Origin: Hydractinia symbiolongicarpus
Taxonomy: Eukaryota > Cnidaria > Hydrozoa > Anthoathecata > Hydractiniidae
NCBI RefSeq assembly: GCF_029227915.1
Contig: NC_079878.1
Location: 2,234,001 to 2,298,000 of the forward strand
Direction of reading: 5' to 3'
Length of the DNA stretch: 64,000 nt
Shown here: piece after piece, positions 1 to 10,257 of the stretch
Position numbering within the stretch: position 1 is the stretch's first letter
Layout: each line of letters opens with the position of its first letter
Program-made: the position numbers and the translations under genes
Notes under the pieces: model-generated
The model's input: the letters and a program-made list of their open reading frames with translations, nothing else
The model's database searches: none
Told to the model about the DNA's origin: nothing

Positions 1-203
1 GCAAACGAAAACCTGCGATTTCCCGTAAATCCTGGACTCGGCCCGTATAGTCAAAAGTATACAAAGAAAGTACCCAGGGAGTAAACTCATTTCACGAACG
101 ATTTTTTAAATTATTATTTTACCACTAAAGCCCATGAGACTTGCAGTTTTCAGAAATGTTTTCATTTTGGATGAGACGCTTAATGAATGCGGTTTAATCG
201 CCG
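1..203 (+). repeat. Reference monomer, subtype II (A orientation)
   Basis: This first full monomer shows the layout. GC-rich head with gatttcccgtaaatc at 17-31, ggactcggcccgtatag around 34-50, cAAAAGtatac around 52-62, CCCAGGGAG around 72-80, the A/T-tract block around 100-120, caccac-like and catgagac motifs around 121-140, the AT dyad region around 150-172, and ggtttaatcgccg at the end. Subtype II is marked by ggactcgg, caaaagtat, cccagggag, (c)ccgaacg and ttatttttt. It is the more frequent subtype by eye. Confidence 0.9.
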
Positions 204-405
204 GCAAACGAAAACCCGCGATTTCCCGTAAATCCCGGACTCGGCCGTATAGTCAAAAGTATACAAAGAAGGTACCCAGGGAGTAAACTCATTTCCCGAA
301 CGATTTTTTAAATTTTTTTTTCACCACTAAAACGCATGAGACTTGTAATTTTTAGAAATGTTTTCATTTTTGATGAGACGCTTAATGAAAGTGGTTTAAT
401 CGCCG

Positions 406-608
406 GCAAACGAAAACCCGCGATTTCCCGTAAATCCCGGGCTTGGCCCGTATAGTCAAATGTATACAAAGAAAGTACCCTGTGAGTAAACTCATTTCCA
501 AAACGATTTTTAAAATTATCTTTTCACCACTAAAACGCATGAGACTTGTAGTTTTCAAAAATGTTTTTATTTTTGATGAGACGCTGAATAAAAGAAGTTT
601 AATTTCCG
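406..608 (+). repeat. Reference monomer, subtype I (A orientation)
   Basis: Subtype I differs from subtype II by a linked set of changes over about 90 bp: gggcttggcccg replaces ggactcggcccg, caaatg or cgaatg replaces caaaag, ccctgtgag replaces cccagggag, ccaaaacga replaces cccgaacg, and ttatctttt replaces ttatttttt. The last third of the monomer is shared by both subtypes. Subtypes I and II are interleaved irregularly in both orientations, and a few hybrids exist, for example gggctggg with a subtype I tail near 1660. Confidence 0.85.
438..450. repeat. GC-rich mini-hairpin of subtype I monomers
   Basis: CGGGC-TTG-GCCCG is a 5-bp stem with a 3-base loop, present in most subtype I monomers and abolished in subtype II (ggactcggcccg). 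Just upstream, gattt-cccgt-aaatc is a second 5-bp dyad shared by both subtypes (17-31 in the first monomer). Functional meaning is unknown. Confidence 0.65.
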
Positions 609-1365
609 GCAAACAAAAACCCGCCATTTCCCGTAAACCCCGGACACGGTCCGTATAGTCAAAAGTATACAAAGAAAGTACCCAGGGAGTAAACTCATTT
701 CCCGAACGATTTTTTAAATTATTTTTTCAACACTAAAACGCATGGGACTTGTAGTTTACAAAAATCTTTTCATTTTTGATGAGACTCTGAATAAAAGAAG
801 TTTAATCGCCGGCAAATGAAATCCTGCGATTTCCCGTAAATCCCGGACTCGGCCCGTATAGTCAAAAGTATACAAAGAAAGTACCCAGGGAGTAAACTCA
901 TTTCCCGAACGATTTTATAAATTATTATTTCACCACTAAAGCCCATGAGAAATGTAGTTTTTAAAAATGTTTTCATTTTTGATGAGACGCTGAATAAAAG
1001 AAGTTTAATCGCCGGCAAACGACAAACCGCGACTTCCCGTAAATCCCGGGCTTGGCCCGTATAGTTGAATGTATATAAAGAAAGTACCCAGGGAGTAAAC
1101 TGATTTCCCGAACGATTTTTTAAATTATTTTTTCACCACTAAAACGCATGAGACTTGTAGTTTTCAGAAATGTTTTCGTTTTTGATGAGACGCTTAATAA
1201 AAGTGGTTTAATCGCCGGTAAACGAAAACCCGCGATTTCCCGTAAATCCCGGGCTTGGCTCGTATAGTCGAATGTATACAAAGAAAGTACCCTGTGAGTA
1301 AACTCATTTTCAAAACGATTATTTAAATTATCTTTTCACCACTAAAACGCATGAGACTTGTAGTT

Positions 1366-1389
1366 ATCAAAAATGTTTTCATTTTTGAT
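1366..1389. repeat. AT-rich dyad in the monomer, 10-bp arms
   Basis: ATCAAAAATG (1366-1375), a TTTT loop, then CATTTTTGAT (1380-1389) form a perfect inverted repeat. The same dyad in B orientation is at 5971-5994 with an AAAA loop. Many monomers keep 9-bp arms (tcaaaaatg/catttttga). Those with cagaaatg or caaaaatcttttc keep a weaker version. It lies about 150-172 bp into each monomer and could extrude as a cruciform or hairpin; that is an inference. Confidence 0.8.
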
Positions 1390-1664
1390 GAGACGCTGAA
1401 TAAAAGGAGTTTAATCGCCGGCAAACGAAAACCTGCGATTTCCCGTAAATCCTGGACTCGGCCCGTATAGTCAAAAGTAGACAAAGAAAGTACCCAGGGA
1501 GTAAACTCATTTCACGAACGATTTTTTAAATTATTAATTTACCACTAAAGCCCATGAGACTTGCAGTTTTCAGAAATGTTCTCATTTTTGATGAGACGCT
1601 TAATGAATGCGGTTTAATCGCCGGCAAACGAAAACCCGCGATTTCCTGTATATCCCGGGCTGGG

Positions 1665-1678
1665 CCCGTATAGTCGAA
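1665..1678 (-). promoter_or_regulatory. CENP-B-box-like motif, one base short
   Basis: CCCGTATAGTCGAA, read on the other strand, is TTCGACTATACGGG. The CENP-B box core is TTCG, four free bases, A, two free bases, CGGG. Here all nine core bases occur in order, but only three free bases precede the A. Further B-orientation examples lie at 6088-6101 and 7754-7767. Only subtype I monomers with cgaatg carry it; caaatg and caaaag monomers lose the TTCG. I saw no full-length box. Confidence 0.4.
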
Positions 1679-2839
1679 TGTATACAAAGAAAGTACCCTG
1701 TGAGTAAACTTATTTTCAAAACGATTTTTTAAATTATCTTTTCACCACTAAAACGCAAGAGACTTGTAGTTTTCAAAAATGTTTTCATTTTTGAAGAGAC
1801 GCTGAATAAAAGAAGTTTAATCGCCGGCAAACGAAAACCCGCGATTTCCTGTATATCCCGGGCTGGGCCCGTATAGTCGAATGTATACAAAGAAAGTACC
1901 CTGTGAGTAAACTTATTTCCAAAACGATTTTTGAAATTATCTTTTCACCACTAAAACGCAAGAGACTTGTAGTTTTCAAAAATGTTTTCATTTTTGATGA
2001 GACGCTGAATAAAAGAAGTTTAATCGCCGGCAAACGAAAACCCGCGATTTCCTGTAAATCCCGGACTCGGCCCGTATAATCAAAAGTATACAAAGAAAGT
2101 ACCCAGGGAGTAAACTCATTTCCCGAACGATTTTTTAAATCATTTTTTCACCACTAAAACGCATGAGACTTGTAGTTTGCAGAAATGTTTTCATTTTTGA
2201 TGAGACGCTTAATGAAAGTGGTTTAATCGCCGGCAACGAAAACCCGCGATTTCCCGTAAATCCCGGACTCGGCCGTACAGTCAAAAGTATACAAAGAAGG
2301 TACCCAGGGAGTAAACTCATTTCCCGAACGATTTTTGAAATTATTTTTTCACCACTAAAACGCATGAGATTTGTAATTTTTAGAAATATTTTCATTTTTG
2401 ATGAGACGCTTAATAAAAGTGGTTTAATCGCCGGCAAACGAAAACCCGTGATTTCCCGTAAATCCCGGGCTTGGCCCGTATAGTCAAATGTATACAAAGA
2501 AAGTACCCTGTGAGTAAACTCATTTCCAAAACGATTTTTTAAATTATCTTTTCACCACCAAAACGCACGAGACTTGTAGTTTTCAAAAATGTTTTCATTT
2601 TTGATGAGACGCTGAATAAAAGAAGTTTAATCGCCGGCAAAAGAAAACCCGCAATTTCCCGTAAACCCCGGACTCGGCCCGTATAGTCAAAAGTATACAA
2701 AGAAAGTACCCAGGGAGTAAACTCATTTCCCGAACGATTTTTTAAATTATTTTTTTACCACTAAAACGCATGGGACTTGTAGTTTACAAAAATGTTTTCA
2801 TTTTTGATGAGACGCTGAATAAAAGAAGTTTAATCGCCG

Positions 2840-5678
2840 GCAAACGAAAACCTGCGATTTCCCGTAAATCCTGGACTCGGCCCGTATAGTCAAAAGTATA
2901 CAAAGAAAGTACCCAGGGAGTAAACTCATTTCACGAACGATTTTTTAAATTATTATTTTACCACTAAAGCCCATGAGACTTGCAGTTTTCAGAAATGTTT
3001 TCATTTTGGATGAGACGCTTAATGAATGCGGTTTAATCGCCGGCAAACGAAAACCCGCGATTTCCCGTAAATCCCGGACTCGGCCGTATAGTCAAAAGTA
3101 TACAAAGAAGGTACCCAGGGAGTAAACTCATTTCCCGAACGATTTTTTAAATTTTTTTTTCACCACTAAAACGCATGAGACTTGTAATTTTTAGAAATGT
3201 TTTCATTTTTGATGAGACGCTTAATGAAAGTGGTTTAATCGCCGGCAAACGAAAACCCGCGATTTCCCGTAAATCCCGGGCTTGGCCCGTATAGTCAAAT
3301 GTATACAAAGAAAGTACCCTGTGAGTAAACTCATTTCCAAAACGATTTTTAAAATTATCTTTTCACCACTAAAACGCATGAGACTTGTAGTTTTCAAAAA
3401 TGTTTTTATTTTTGATGAGACGCTGAATAAAAGAAGTTTAATTTCCGGCAAACAAAAACCCGCCATTTCCCGTAAACCCCGGACACGGTCCGTATAGTCA
3501 AAAGTATACAAAGAAAGTACCCAGGGAGTAAACTCATTTCCCGAACGATTTTTTAAATTATTTTTTCAACACTAAAACGCATGGGACTTGTAGTTTACAA
3601 AAATCTTTTCATTTTTGATGAGACTCTGAATAAAAGAAGTTTAATCGCCGGCAAATGAAATCCTGCGATTTCCCGTAAATCCCGGACTCGGCCCGTATAG
3701 TCAAAAGTATACAAAGAAAGTACCCAGGGAGTAAACTCATTTCCCGAACGATTTTATAAATTATTATTTCACCACTAAAGCCCATGAGAAATGTAGTTTT
3801 TAAAAATGTTTTCATTTTTGATGAGACGCTGAATAAAAGAAGTTTAATCGCCGGCAAACGACAAACCGCGACTTCCCGTAAATCCCGGGCTTGGCCCGTA
3901 TAGTTGAATGTATATAAAGAAAGTACCCAGGGAGTAAACTGATTTCCCGAACGATTTTTTAAATTATTTTTTCACCACTAAAACGCATGAGACTTGTAGT
4001 TTTCAGAAATGTTTTCGTTTTTGATGAGACGCTTAATAAAAGTGGTTTAATCGCCGGTAAACGAAAACCCGCGATTTCCCGTAAATCCCGGGCTTGGCTC
4101 GTATAGTCGAATGTATACAAAGAAAGTACCCTGTGAGTAAACTCATTTTCAAAACGATTATTTAAATTATCTTTTCACCACTAAAACGCATGAGACTTGT
4201 AGTTATCAAAAATGTTTTCATTTTTGATGAGACGCTGAATAAAAGGAGTTTAATCGCCGGCAAACGAAAACCTGCGATTTCCCGTAAATCCTGGACTCGG
4301 CCCGTATAGTCAAAAGTAGACAAAGAAAGTACCCAGGGAGTAAACTCATTTCACGAACGATTTTTTAAATTATTATTTTACCACTAAAGCCCATGAGACT
4401 TGCAGTTTTCAGAAATGTTCTCATTTTTGATGAGACGCTTAATGAATGCGGTTTAATCGCCGGCAAACGAAAACCCGCGATTTCCTGTATATCCCGGGCT
4501 GGGCCCGTATAGTCGAATGTATACAAAGAAAGTACCCTGTGAGTAAACTTATTTTCAAAACGATTTTTTAAATTATCTTTTCACCACTAAAACGCAAGAG
4601 ACTTGTAGTTTTCAAAAATGTTTTCATTTTTGAAGAGACGCTGAATAAAAGAAGTTTAATCGCCGGCAAACGAAAACCCGCGATTTCCTGTATATCCCGG
4701 GCTGGGCCCGTATAGTCGAATGTATACAAAGAAAGTACCCTGTGAGTAAACTTATTTCCAAAACGATTTTTGAAATTATCTTTTCACCACTAAAACGCAA
4801 GAGACTTGTAGTTTTCAAAAATGTTTTCATTTTTGATGAGACGCTGAATAAAAGAAGTTTAATCGCCGGCAAACGAAAACCCGCGATTTCCTGTAAATCC
4901 CGGACTCGGCCCGTATAATCAAAAGTATACAAAGAAAGTACCCAGGGAGTAAACTCATTTCCCGAACGATTTTTTAAATCATTTTTTCACCACTAAAACG
5001 CATGAGACTTGTAGTTTGCAGAAATGTTTTCATTTTTGATGAGACGCTTAATGAAAGTGGTTTAATCGCCGGCAACGAAAACCCGCGATTTCCCGTAAAT
5101 CCCGGACTCGGCCGTACAGTCAAAAGTATACAAAGAAGGTACCCAGGGAGTAAACTCATTTCCCGAACGATTTTTGAAATTATTTTTTCACCACTAAAAC
5201 GCATGAGATTTGTAATTTTTAGAAATATTTTCATTTTTGATGAGACGCTTAATAAAAGTGGTTTAATCGCCGGCAAACGAAAACCCGCGATTTCCCGTAA
5301 ATCCCGGGCTTGGCCCGTATAGTCAAATGTATACAAAGAAAGTACCCTGTGAGTAAACTCATTTCCAAAACGATTTTTTAAATTATCTTTTCACCACCAA
5401 AACGCACGAGACTTGTAGTTTTCAAAAATGTTTTCATTTTTGATGAGACGCTGAATAAAAGAAGTTTAATCGCCGGCAAAAGAAAACCCGCAATTTCCCG
5501 TAAACCCCGGACTCGGCCCGTATAGTCAAAAGTATACAAAGAAAGTACCCAGGGAGTAAACTCATTTCCCGAACGATTTTTTAAATTATTTTTTTACCAC
5601 TAAAACGCATGGGACTTGTAGTTTACAAAAATGTTTTCATTTTTGATGAGACGCTGAATAAAAGAAGTTTAATCGCCG
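2840..5678 (+). repeat. 14-monomer HOR unit, copy 2 (2839 bp)
   Basis: Base-for-base repeat of 1-2839. The only differences I noticed are A at 1537 versus T at 4376, and T versus C in the cccg(t/c)gattt motif near 2449/5288. Such near-identity over 2.8 kb, while monomers within the unit differ clearly from one another, is the hallmark of a recently amplified HOR. Confidence 0.93.
3200..4391. repeat. Left arm of inverted repeat I
   Basis: Reverse-complement match to about 5807-7000, with mirror coordinates summing to about 10198-10199. Checked landmarks: gtagttatc at 4199-4207 against gataactac at 5991-5999, and tatataaag at 3911-3919 against ctttatata at 6280-6288. The arms are about 1.2 kb and flank an asymmetric centre of about 1.4 kb. 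Mirror symmetry fades near 3200/7000, where monomer types differ. Confidence 0.75.
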
Positions 5679-5773
5679 GCAAACGAAAACCTGCGATTTC
5701 CCGTAAATCCTGGACTCGGCCCGTATAGTCAAAAGTATACAAAGAAAGTACCCAGGGAGTAAACTCATTTCCC
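5679..5773 (+). repeat. Truncated third 14-mer HOR copy
   Basis: Starts exactly like positions 1 and 2840 (gcaaacgaaaacctgcg, then atcctggactcgg). It is lost after aaactcatttccc, where the array flips to the other strand. The first two copies read ttcacgaacg here. This one reads ttccc, as in other subtype II monomers, so the edge could lie a few bases earlier. Confidence 0.85.
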
Positions 5774-5782
5774 TAAGAAAAC
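5768..5782. other. Strand-switch junction J1 (A to B) with TAA filler
   Basis: A-orientation sequence ends with aaactcatttccc (to 5773). Three bases, taa (5774-5776), match neither side. B-orientation sequence starts with gaaaacattttt at 5777. The same junction recurs exactly at 18755-18757. The two sides pair with sequence farther away rather than directly across the join: inverted homology is between about 3200-4391 and 5807-7000. Confidence 0.88.
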
Positions 5783-5806
5783 ATTTTTAAAAACTACAAG
5801 ACTCAT

Positions 5807-7000
5807 GGGCTTTAGTGGTAAAATAATAATTTAAAAAATCGTTCGTGAAATGAGTTTACTCCCTGGGTACTTTCTTTGTATACTTTTGACTATACGGGCC
5901 GAGTCCAGGATTTACGGGAAATCGCAGGTTTTCGTTTGCCGGCGATTAAACTCCTTTTATTCAGCGTCTCATCAAAAATGAAAACATTTTTGATAACTAC
6001 AAGTCTCATGCGTTTTAGTGGTGAAAAGATAATTTAAATAATCGTTTTGAAAATGAGTTTACTCACAGGGTACTTTCTTTGTATACATTCGACTATACGG
6101 GCCAAGCCCGGGATTTACGGGAAATCGCGGGTTTTCGTTTGCCGGCGATTAAACCACTTTTATTAAGCGTCTCATCAAAAATGAAAACATTTCTGAAAAC
6201 TACAAGTCTCATGCGTTTTAGTGGTGAAAAAATAATTTAAAAAATCGTTCGGGAAATCAGTTTACTTCCTGGGTACTTTCTTTATATACATTCAACTATA
6301 CGGGCCAAGCCCGGGATTTGCGGGAAGTCGCGGGTTGTCGTTTGCCGGCGATTAAACTTCTTTTATTCAGCGTCTCATCAAAAATGAAAACATTTTTAAA
6401 AACTACATTTCTCATGGGCTTTAGTGGTGAAATAATAATTTATAAAATCGTTCGGGAAATGAGTTTACTCCCTGGGTACTTTCTTTGTATACTTTTGACT
6501 ATACGGGCCGAGTCCGGGATTTACGGGAAATCGCAGGTTTTCGTTTGCCGGCGATTAAACTTCTTTTATTCAGAGTCTCATCAAAAATGAAAAAAATTTT
6601 TGTAAACTACAAGTCCCATGCGTTTTAGTGTTGAAAAAATAATTTAAAAAATCGTTCGGGAAATGAGTTTACTCCCTGGGTAGTTTCTTTGTATACTTTT
6701 GACTATACGGACCGAGTCCGGGGTTTACGGGAAATGGCGGGTTTTTGTTTGCCGGAAATTAAATTCTTTTATTCAGCGTCTCATCAAAAATAAAAACATT
6801 TTTGAAAACTACAAGTCTCATGCGTTTTAGTGGTGAAAAGATAATTTAAAAAAATCGTTTTGGAAATGAGTTTACTCACAGGGTACTTTCTTTGTATACA
6901 TTTGACTATACGGACCAAGCCCGGGATTTACGGGAAATCGCGGGTTTTCGTTTGCCGGCGATTAAACCACTTTCATTAAGCGTCTCATCAAAAATGAAAA
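5807..7000. repeat. Right arm of inverted repeat I
   Basis: Partner of 3200-4391. It carries the same rare monomer variants in reverse order: the gataactac dyad monomer, the ttcaactatac/tttatatac monomer, then a monomer with gccggaaatt in place of gccggcgatt. Shared rare variants show that the arms derive from one segment and not merely from the same satellite family. Confidence 0.75.
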
Positions 7001-9130
7001 CATTTCTGAAAACTACAGGTCTCATGCGTTTTAGTGGTGAAAAAATAATTTAAAAAATCGTTCGGGAAATGAGTTTACTCCCTGGGTACTTTCTTTGTAT
7101 ACTTTTGACTATACGGGCCGAGTCCGGGATTTACGGGAAATCGCGGGTTTTTGTTTGCCGGCGATTAAACTTCTTTTATTCAGCGTCTCATCAAAAATGA
7201 AAACACTTTTAAAAACTACAAGTCTCATGCGTTTTAGTGGTGAAAAAATAATTTTAAAAAATCGTTCGGGAAATGAGTTTACTCCCTGGGTACTTTCTTT
7301 GTATACTTTTGACTATACGGGCCCAGTCCGGGATTTACGGGAAATCGTGGGTTTTCGTGTGCCGGCGATTAAACTTCTTTTATTCAGCGTCCCATAAAAA
7401 TGAAAGCAATTTTAAAAACTACAAGTCTCATGCGTTTTAGTGGTGAAAAAATAATATAAAAAATCGTTCGGGAAATGAGTTTACTCCCTGGGTACTTTCT
7501 TTGTATACTTTTGACTATACGGGCCGAGTCCGGGGTTTACGGGAAATGGCGGGTTTTCGTTTGCCGGCGATTAAACTTCTTTTAATAAGCGTCTCATCAA
7601 AAATGAAAACATTTTTGAAAACTACAAGTCTCATGCGTTTTAGTGGTGAAAAAATAATTTAAAAAATTGTTTAGAAAATGAGTTTAATCACAGGGTACTT
7701 TCTTTGTATACATGGGAAATGAGTTTACTCACAGGGTACTTTCTTTGTATACATTCGACTATACGGGCCAAGCCCGGGATTTACGGGAAATCGCGGGTTT
7801 TCGTTTGCCGGCGATTAAACCACTTTCATTAAGCGTCTCATCAAAAATGAAAACATTTCTGAAAACTACAGGTCCCATGCGTTTTAGTGTTGAAAAAATA
7901 ATTTAAAAAATCGTTCGGGAAATGAGTTTACTCCCTGGGTACTTTCTTTGTATACTTTTGACTATACGGACCGAGTCCGGGGTTTACGGGAAATGGCGGG
8001 TTTTTGTTTGCCGGAAATTAAATTCTTTTATTCAGCGTCTCATCAAAAATAAAAACATTTTTGAAAACTACAAGTCTCATGCGTTTTAGTGGTGAAAAGA
8101 TAATTTAAAAAAATCGTTTTGGAAATGAGTTTACTCACAGGGTACTTTCTTTGTATACATTTGACTATACGGGCCAAGCCCGGGATTTACGGGAAATCGC
8201 GGGTTTTCGTTTGCCGGCGATTAAACCACTTTCATTAAGCGTCTCATCAAAAATGAAAACATTTCTGAAAACTACAGGTCTCATGCGTTTTAGTGGTGAA
8301 AAAATAATTTAAAAAATCGTTCGGGAAATGAGTTTACTCCCTGGGTACTTTCTTTGTATACTTTTGACTATACGGGCCGAGTCCGGGATTTACGGGAAAT
8401 CGCGGGTTTTTGTTTGCCGGCGATTAAACTTCTTTTATTCAGCGTCTCATCAAAAATGAAAACACTTTTAAAAACTACAAGTCTCATGCGTTTTAGTGGT
8501 GAAAAAATAATTTTAAAAAATCGTTCGGGAAATGAGTTTACTCCCTGGGTACTTTCTTTGTATACTTTTGACTATACGGGCCCAGTCCGGGATTTACGGG
8601 AAATCGTGGGTTTTCGTGTGCCGGCGATTAAACTTCTTTTATTCAGCGTCCCATAAAAATGAAAGCAATTTTAAAAACTACAAGTCTCATGCGTTTTAGT
8701 GGTGAAAAAATAATATAAAAAATCGTTCGGGAAATGAGTTTACTCCCTGGGTACTTTCTTTGTATACTTTTGACTATACGGGCCGAGTCCGGGGTTTACG
8801 GGAAATGGCGGGTTTTCGTTTGCCGGCGATTAAACTTCTTTTAATAAGCGTCTCATCAAAAATGAAAACATTTTTGAAAACTACAAGTCTCATGCGTTTT
8901 AGTGGTGAAAAAATTATTTAAAAAATTGTTTAGGAAATGAGTTTAATCACAGGGTACTTTCTTTGTATACATGGGAAATGAGTTTACTCACAGGGTACTT
9001 TCTCTGTATACATTCGACTATACGGGCCAAGCCCGGGATTTACGGGAAATCGCGGGTTTTCGTTTGCCGGCGATTAAACCACTTTCATTAAGCGTCTCAT
9101 CAAAAATGAAAACATTTCTGAAAACTACAG
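6613..9130 (-). repeat. Tandem pair of 1259-bp HOR units in B1
   Basis: Landmarks recur 1259 bp apart: the open frames starting at 7095 and 8354, those at 7712 and 8971, and cggaccgagtccgggg near 6707 and 7966. 1259 equals six 203-bp monomers plus 41 bp, the extra coming from an internal partial duplication. The corresponding part of B2 (from 20076) has only one unit here. Confidence 0.88.
7676..7757 (-). repeat. 41-bp internal duplication marking the 1259-bp HOR
   Basis: The segment from aaatgagttta through tcacagggtac to gtatacat occurs twice in direct succession, 7676-7716 and 7717-7757. This makes a 244-bp monomer and a fortuitous ATG at the join. The same structure occurs 17 times. Forward copies start near 7676, 8935, 20657, 23946, 25205, 28493, 43744, 50483, 51742, 53001, 54260 and 57549. 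Inverted copies lie at about 10759-10840, 34367-34448, 37656-37737, 38915-38996 and 40377-40458. It is a reliable HOR register marker in both orientations. Confidence 0.92.
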
Positions 9131-10244
9131 GTCTCATGCGTTTTAGTGGTGAAAAAATAATTTAAAAAATCGTTCGGGAAATGAGTTTACTCCCTGGGTA
9201 CTTTCTTTGTATACTTTTGACTATACAGGCCGAGTCGGGGATTTACGGGAAGTCGCGGGTTTTCGTTTGCCGGCGATTAAACTTCTTTTATTCAACGTCT
9301 CATCAAAAATGAAAACATTTTTAAAAACTACAAGTCTCATGGGCTTTAGTGGTTAAATAATAATTTAAAAAATCGTTCGGGAAATGAATTTACTCCCTGG
9401 GTACTTTCTTTGTATGCATTCGACTATACAGGCCAAGCCCGGGATTCACGGGAAATCGCGGGTTTTCGTTTGCCGGCGATTAAACCACTTTCATTAAGCG
9501 TCTCATCAAAAATGATAACATTTCTGAAAACTACAAGTCTCATGCGTTTTAGTGGTGAAAAAATAATTTAAAAAATAGTTCGGGAAATGAGTTTACTCCC
9601 TGGGTACTTTATTTGTATACTTTTGACTATACGGCCCGAATCCGGGATTTACGGGAAGTCGCGGGTTTTCGTTTGCCGGCGATTAAACTTCTTTTATTCA
9701 GCGTCTCATCAAAAATGAAAACATTTTTAAAAACCACAAGTCTCATGGGCTTTAGTGGTGAAATAATAATTTAAAAAATCGTTTGCGAAATGAGTTTACT
9801 CCCTGGATACTTTCTTTGTATACTTTTGACTATACGGGCCGAGTCCGGGATTTACGGGAAATTCCAAGTTTTCGTTTGCCGGCGATTAAACTTCTTTTAT
9901 TCAGAGTCTCATCAAAAATGAAAATATTTTTGTAAACTGCAAGTCCCATGCGTTTTAGTGGTGAAAAAATAATTTAAAAAATCGTTCGGGAAATGAGTTT
10001 ACTCCCTGGGTACTTTCTTTGTATACTTTTGACTATACGCGCCGAGTCCGGGGTTTACGGGAAATGGCGGGTTTTCGTTTGCCGGCGATTAAACTTCTTT
10101 TATTCAGCGTCTCATCAAAAATGAAAACATTTTTGAAAACTAAAAGTCTCATGCGTTTTAGTGGTGAAAAGATAATTTAAAAAATCGTTTTGGAAATGAG
10201 TTTACTCACAGGGTACTTTCTTTGTATACATTTGACTATACGGG

Positions 10245-10257
10245 GCAAGCAGAAATG
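10245..10257. other. Strand-switch junction J2 (B to A), 2-bp microhomology
   Basis: B sequence cggggcaagc joins A sequence gcagaaatg, sharing gc at 10249-10250. The uninterrupted B version is present at 21964-22263, where cggggcaagc continues into gcggg. The A side (10249 to about 10620) is the reverse complement of 21892-22263, with coordinates summing to 32512 (checked at 10535-10543 against 21969-21977). The join is therefore a fold-back with an asymmetry of about 291 bases. Confidence 0.88.

Larger units (their letters stand above)
1..2839 (+). repeat. 14-monomer HOR unit, copy 1 (2839 bp)
   Basis: Fourteen monomers with lengths 203, 202, 203 (nine times), 201, 203 and 203. Distinctive members are the monomer at 609-811, which follows tttaatttccg and begins with gcaaacaaaaac; the one at 812, which begins gcaaatgaaatcc; and a one-base-deleted gcaacg at 2233. 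Copy 2 reproduces all of them in the same order at +2839. Confidence 0.93.
1..5773 (+). repeat. Block A1: A-orientation satellite, 14-mer HOR array
   Basis: All monomers read in A orientation. The block is two complete 2839-bp HOR units plus the first 95 bp of a third, which is cut off by the strand switch at 5773. It is open at the left edge of the window, so the real array probably extends further. Minus-strand open frames of 82-120 codons recur at exactly 2839-bp spacing and simply mirror the repeat period. Confidence 0.95.
5777..10250 (-). repeat. Block B1: B-orientation satellite
   Basis: All monomers are reverse-complemented relative to A1. The block contains the 1259-bp HOR twice, followed by a run of subtype I and II monomers. 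It ends abruptly at cggggcaagc (10250). Its entire content recurs in B2 (from 18758), one 1259-bp unit shorter. Confidence 0.95.

Noticed and set aside
16-45. Short palindromes gccggc, cccggg and gtatac as recombinase attachment sites
   Set aside because: Six-base palindromes recurring in every monomer are part of the repeat consensus. The strand-switch breakpoints do not coincide with them.
50-70. gtatac/tatacaaag as a TATA-box promoter in each monomer
   Set aside because: Only a short AT-rich palindrome within the repeat. No other core promoter element or downstream gene is present.
540-620. AATAAA polyadenylation signals (gctgaataaaag) in many A-orientation monomers
   Set aside because: The hexamer is expected often in AT-rich DNA and is part of the monomer consensus. 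With no transcript evidence it cannot be called functional.
1-5773. CRISPR-like array (regular repeats)
   Set aside because: The period is about 203 bp, with no short conserved repeat separated by unique spacers and no cas genes. All parts of the unit repeat.
5971-5994. The AT dyad as an intrinsic bacterial terminator
   Set aside because: Stem is AT-only with no GC-rich stem plus U-tract arrangement, the context is a eukaryotic-type satellite, and there is no gene to terminate.
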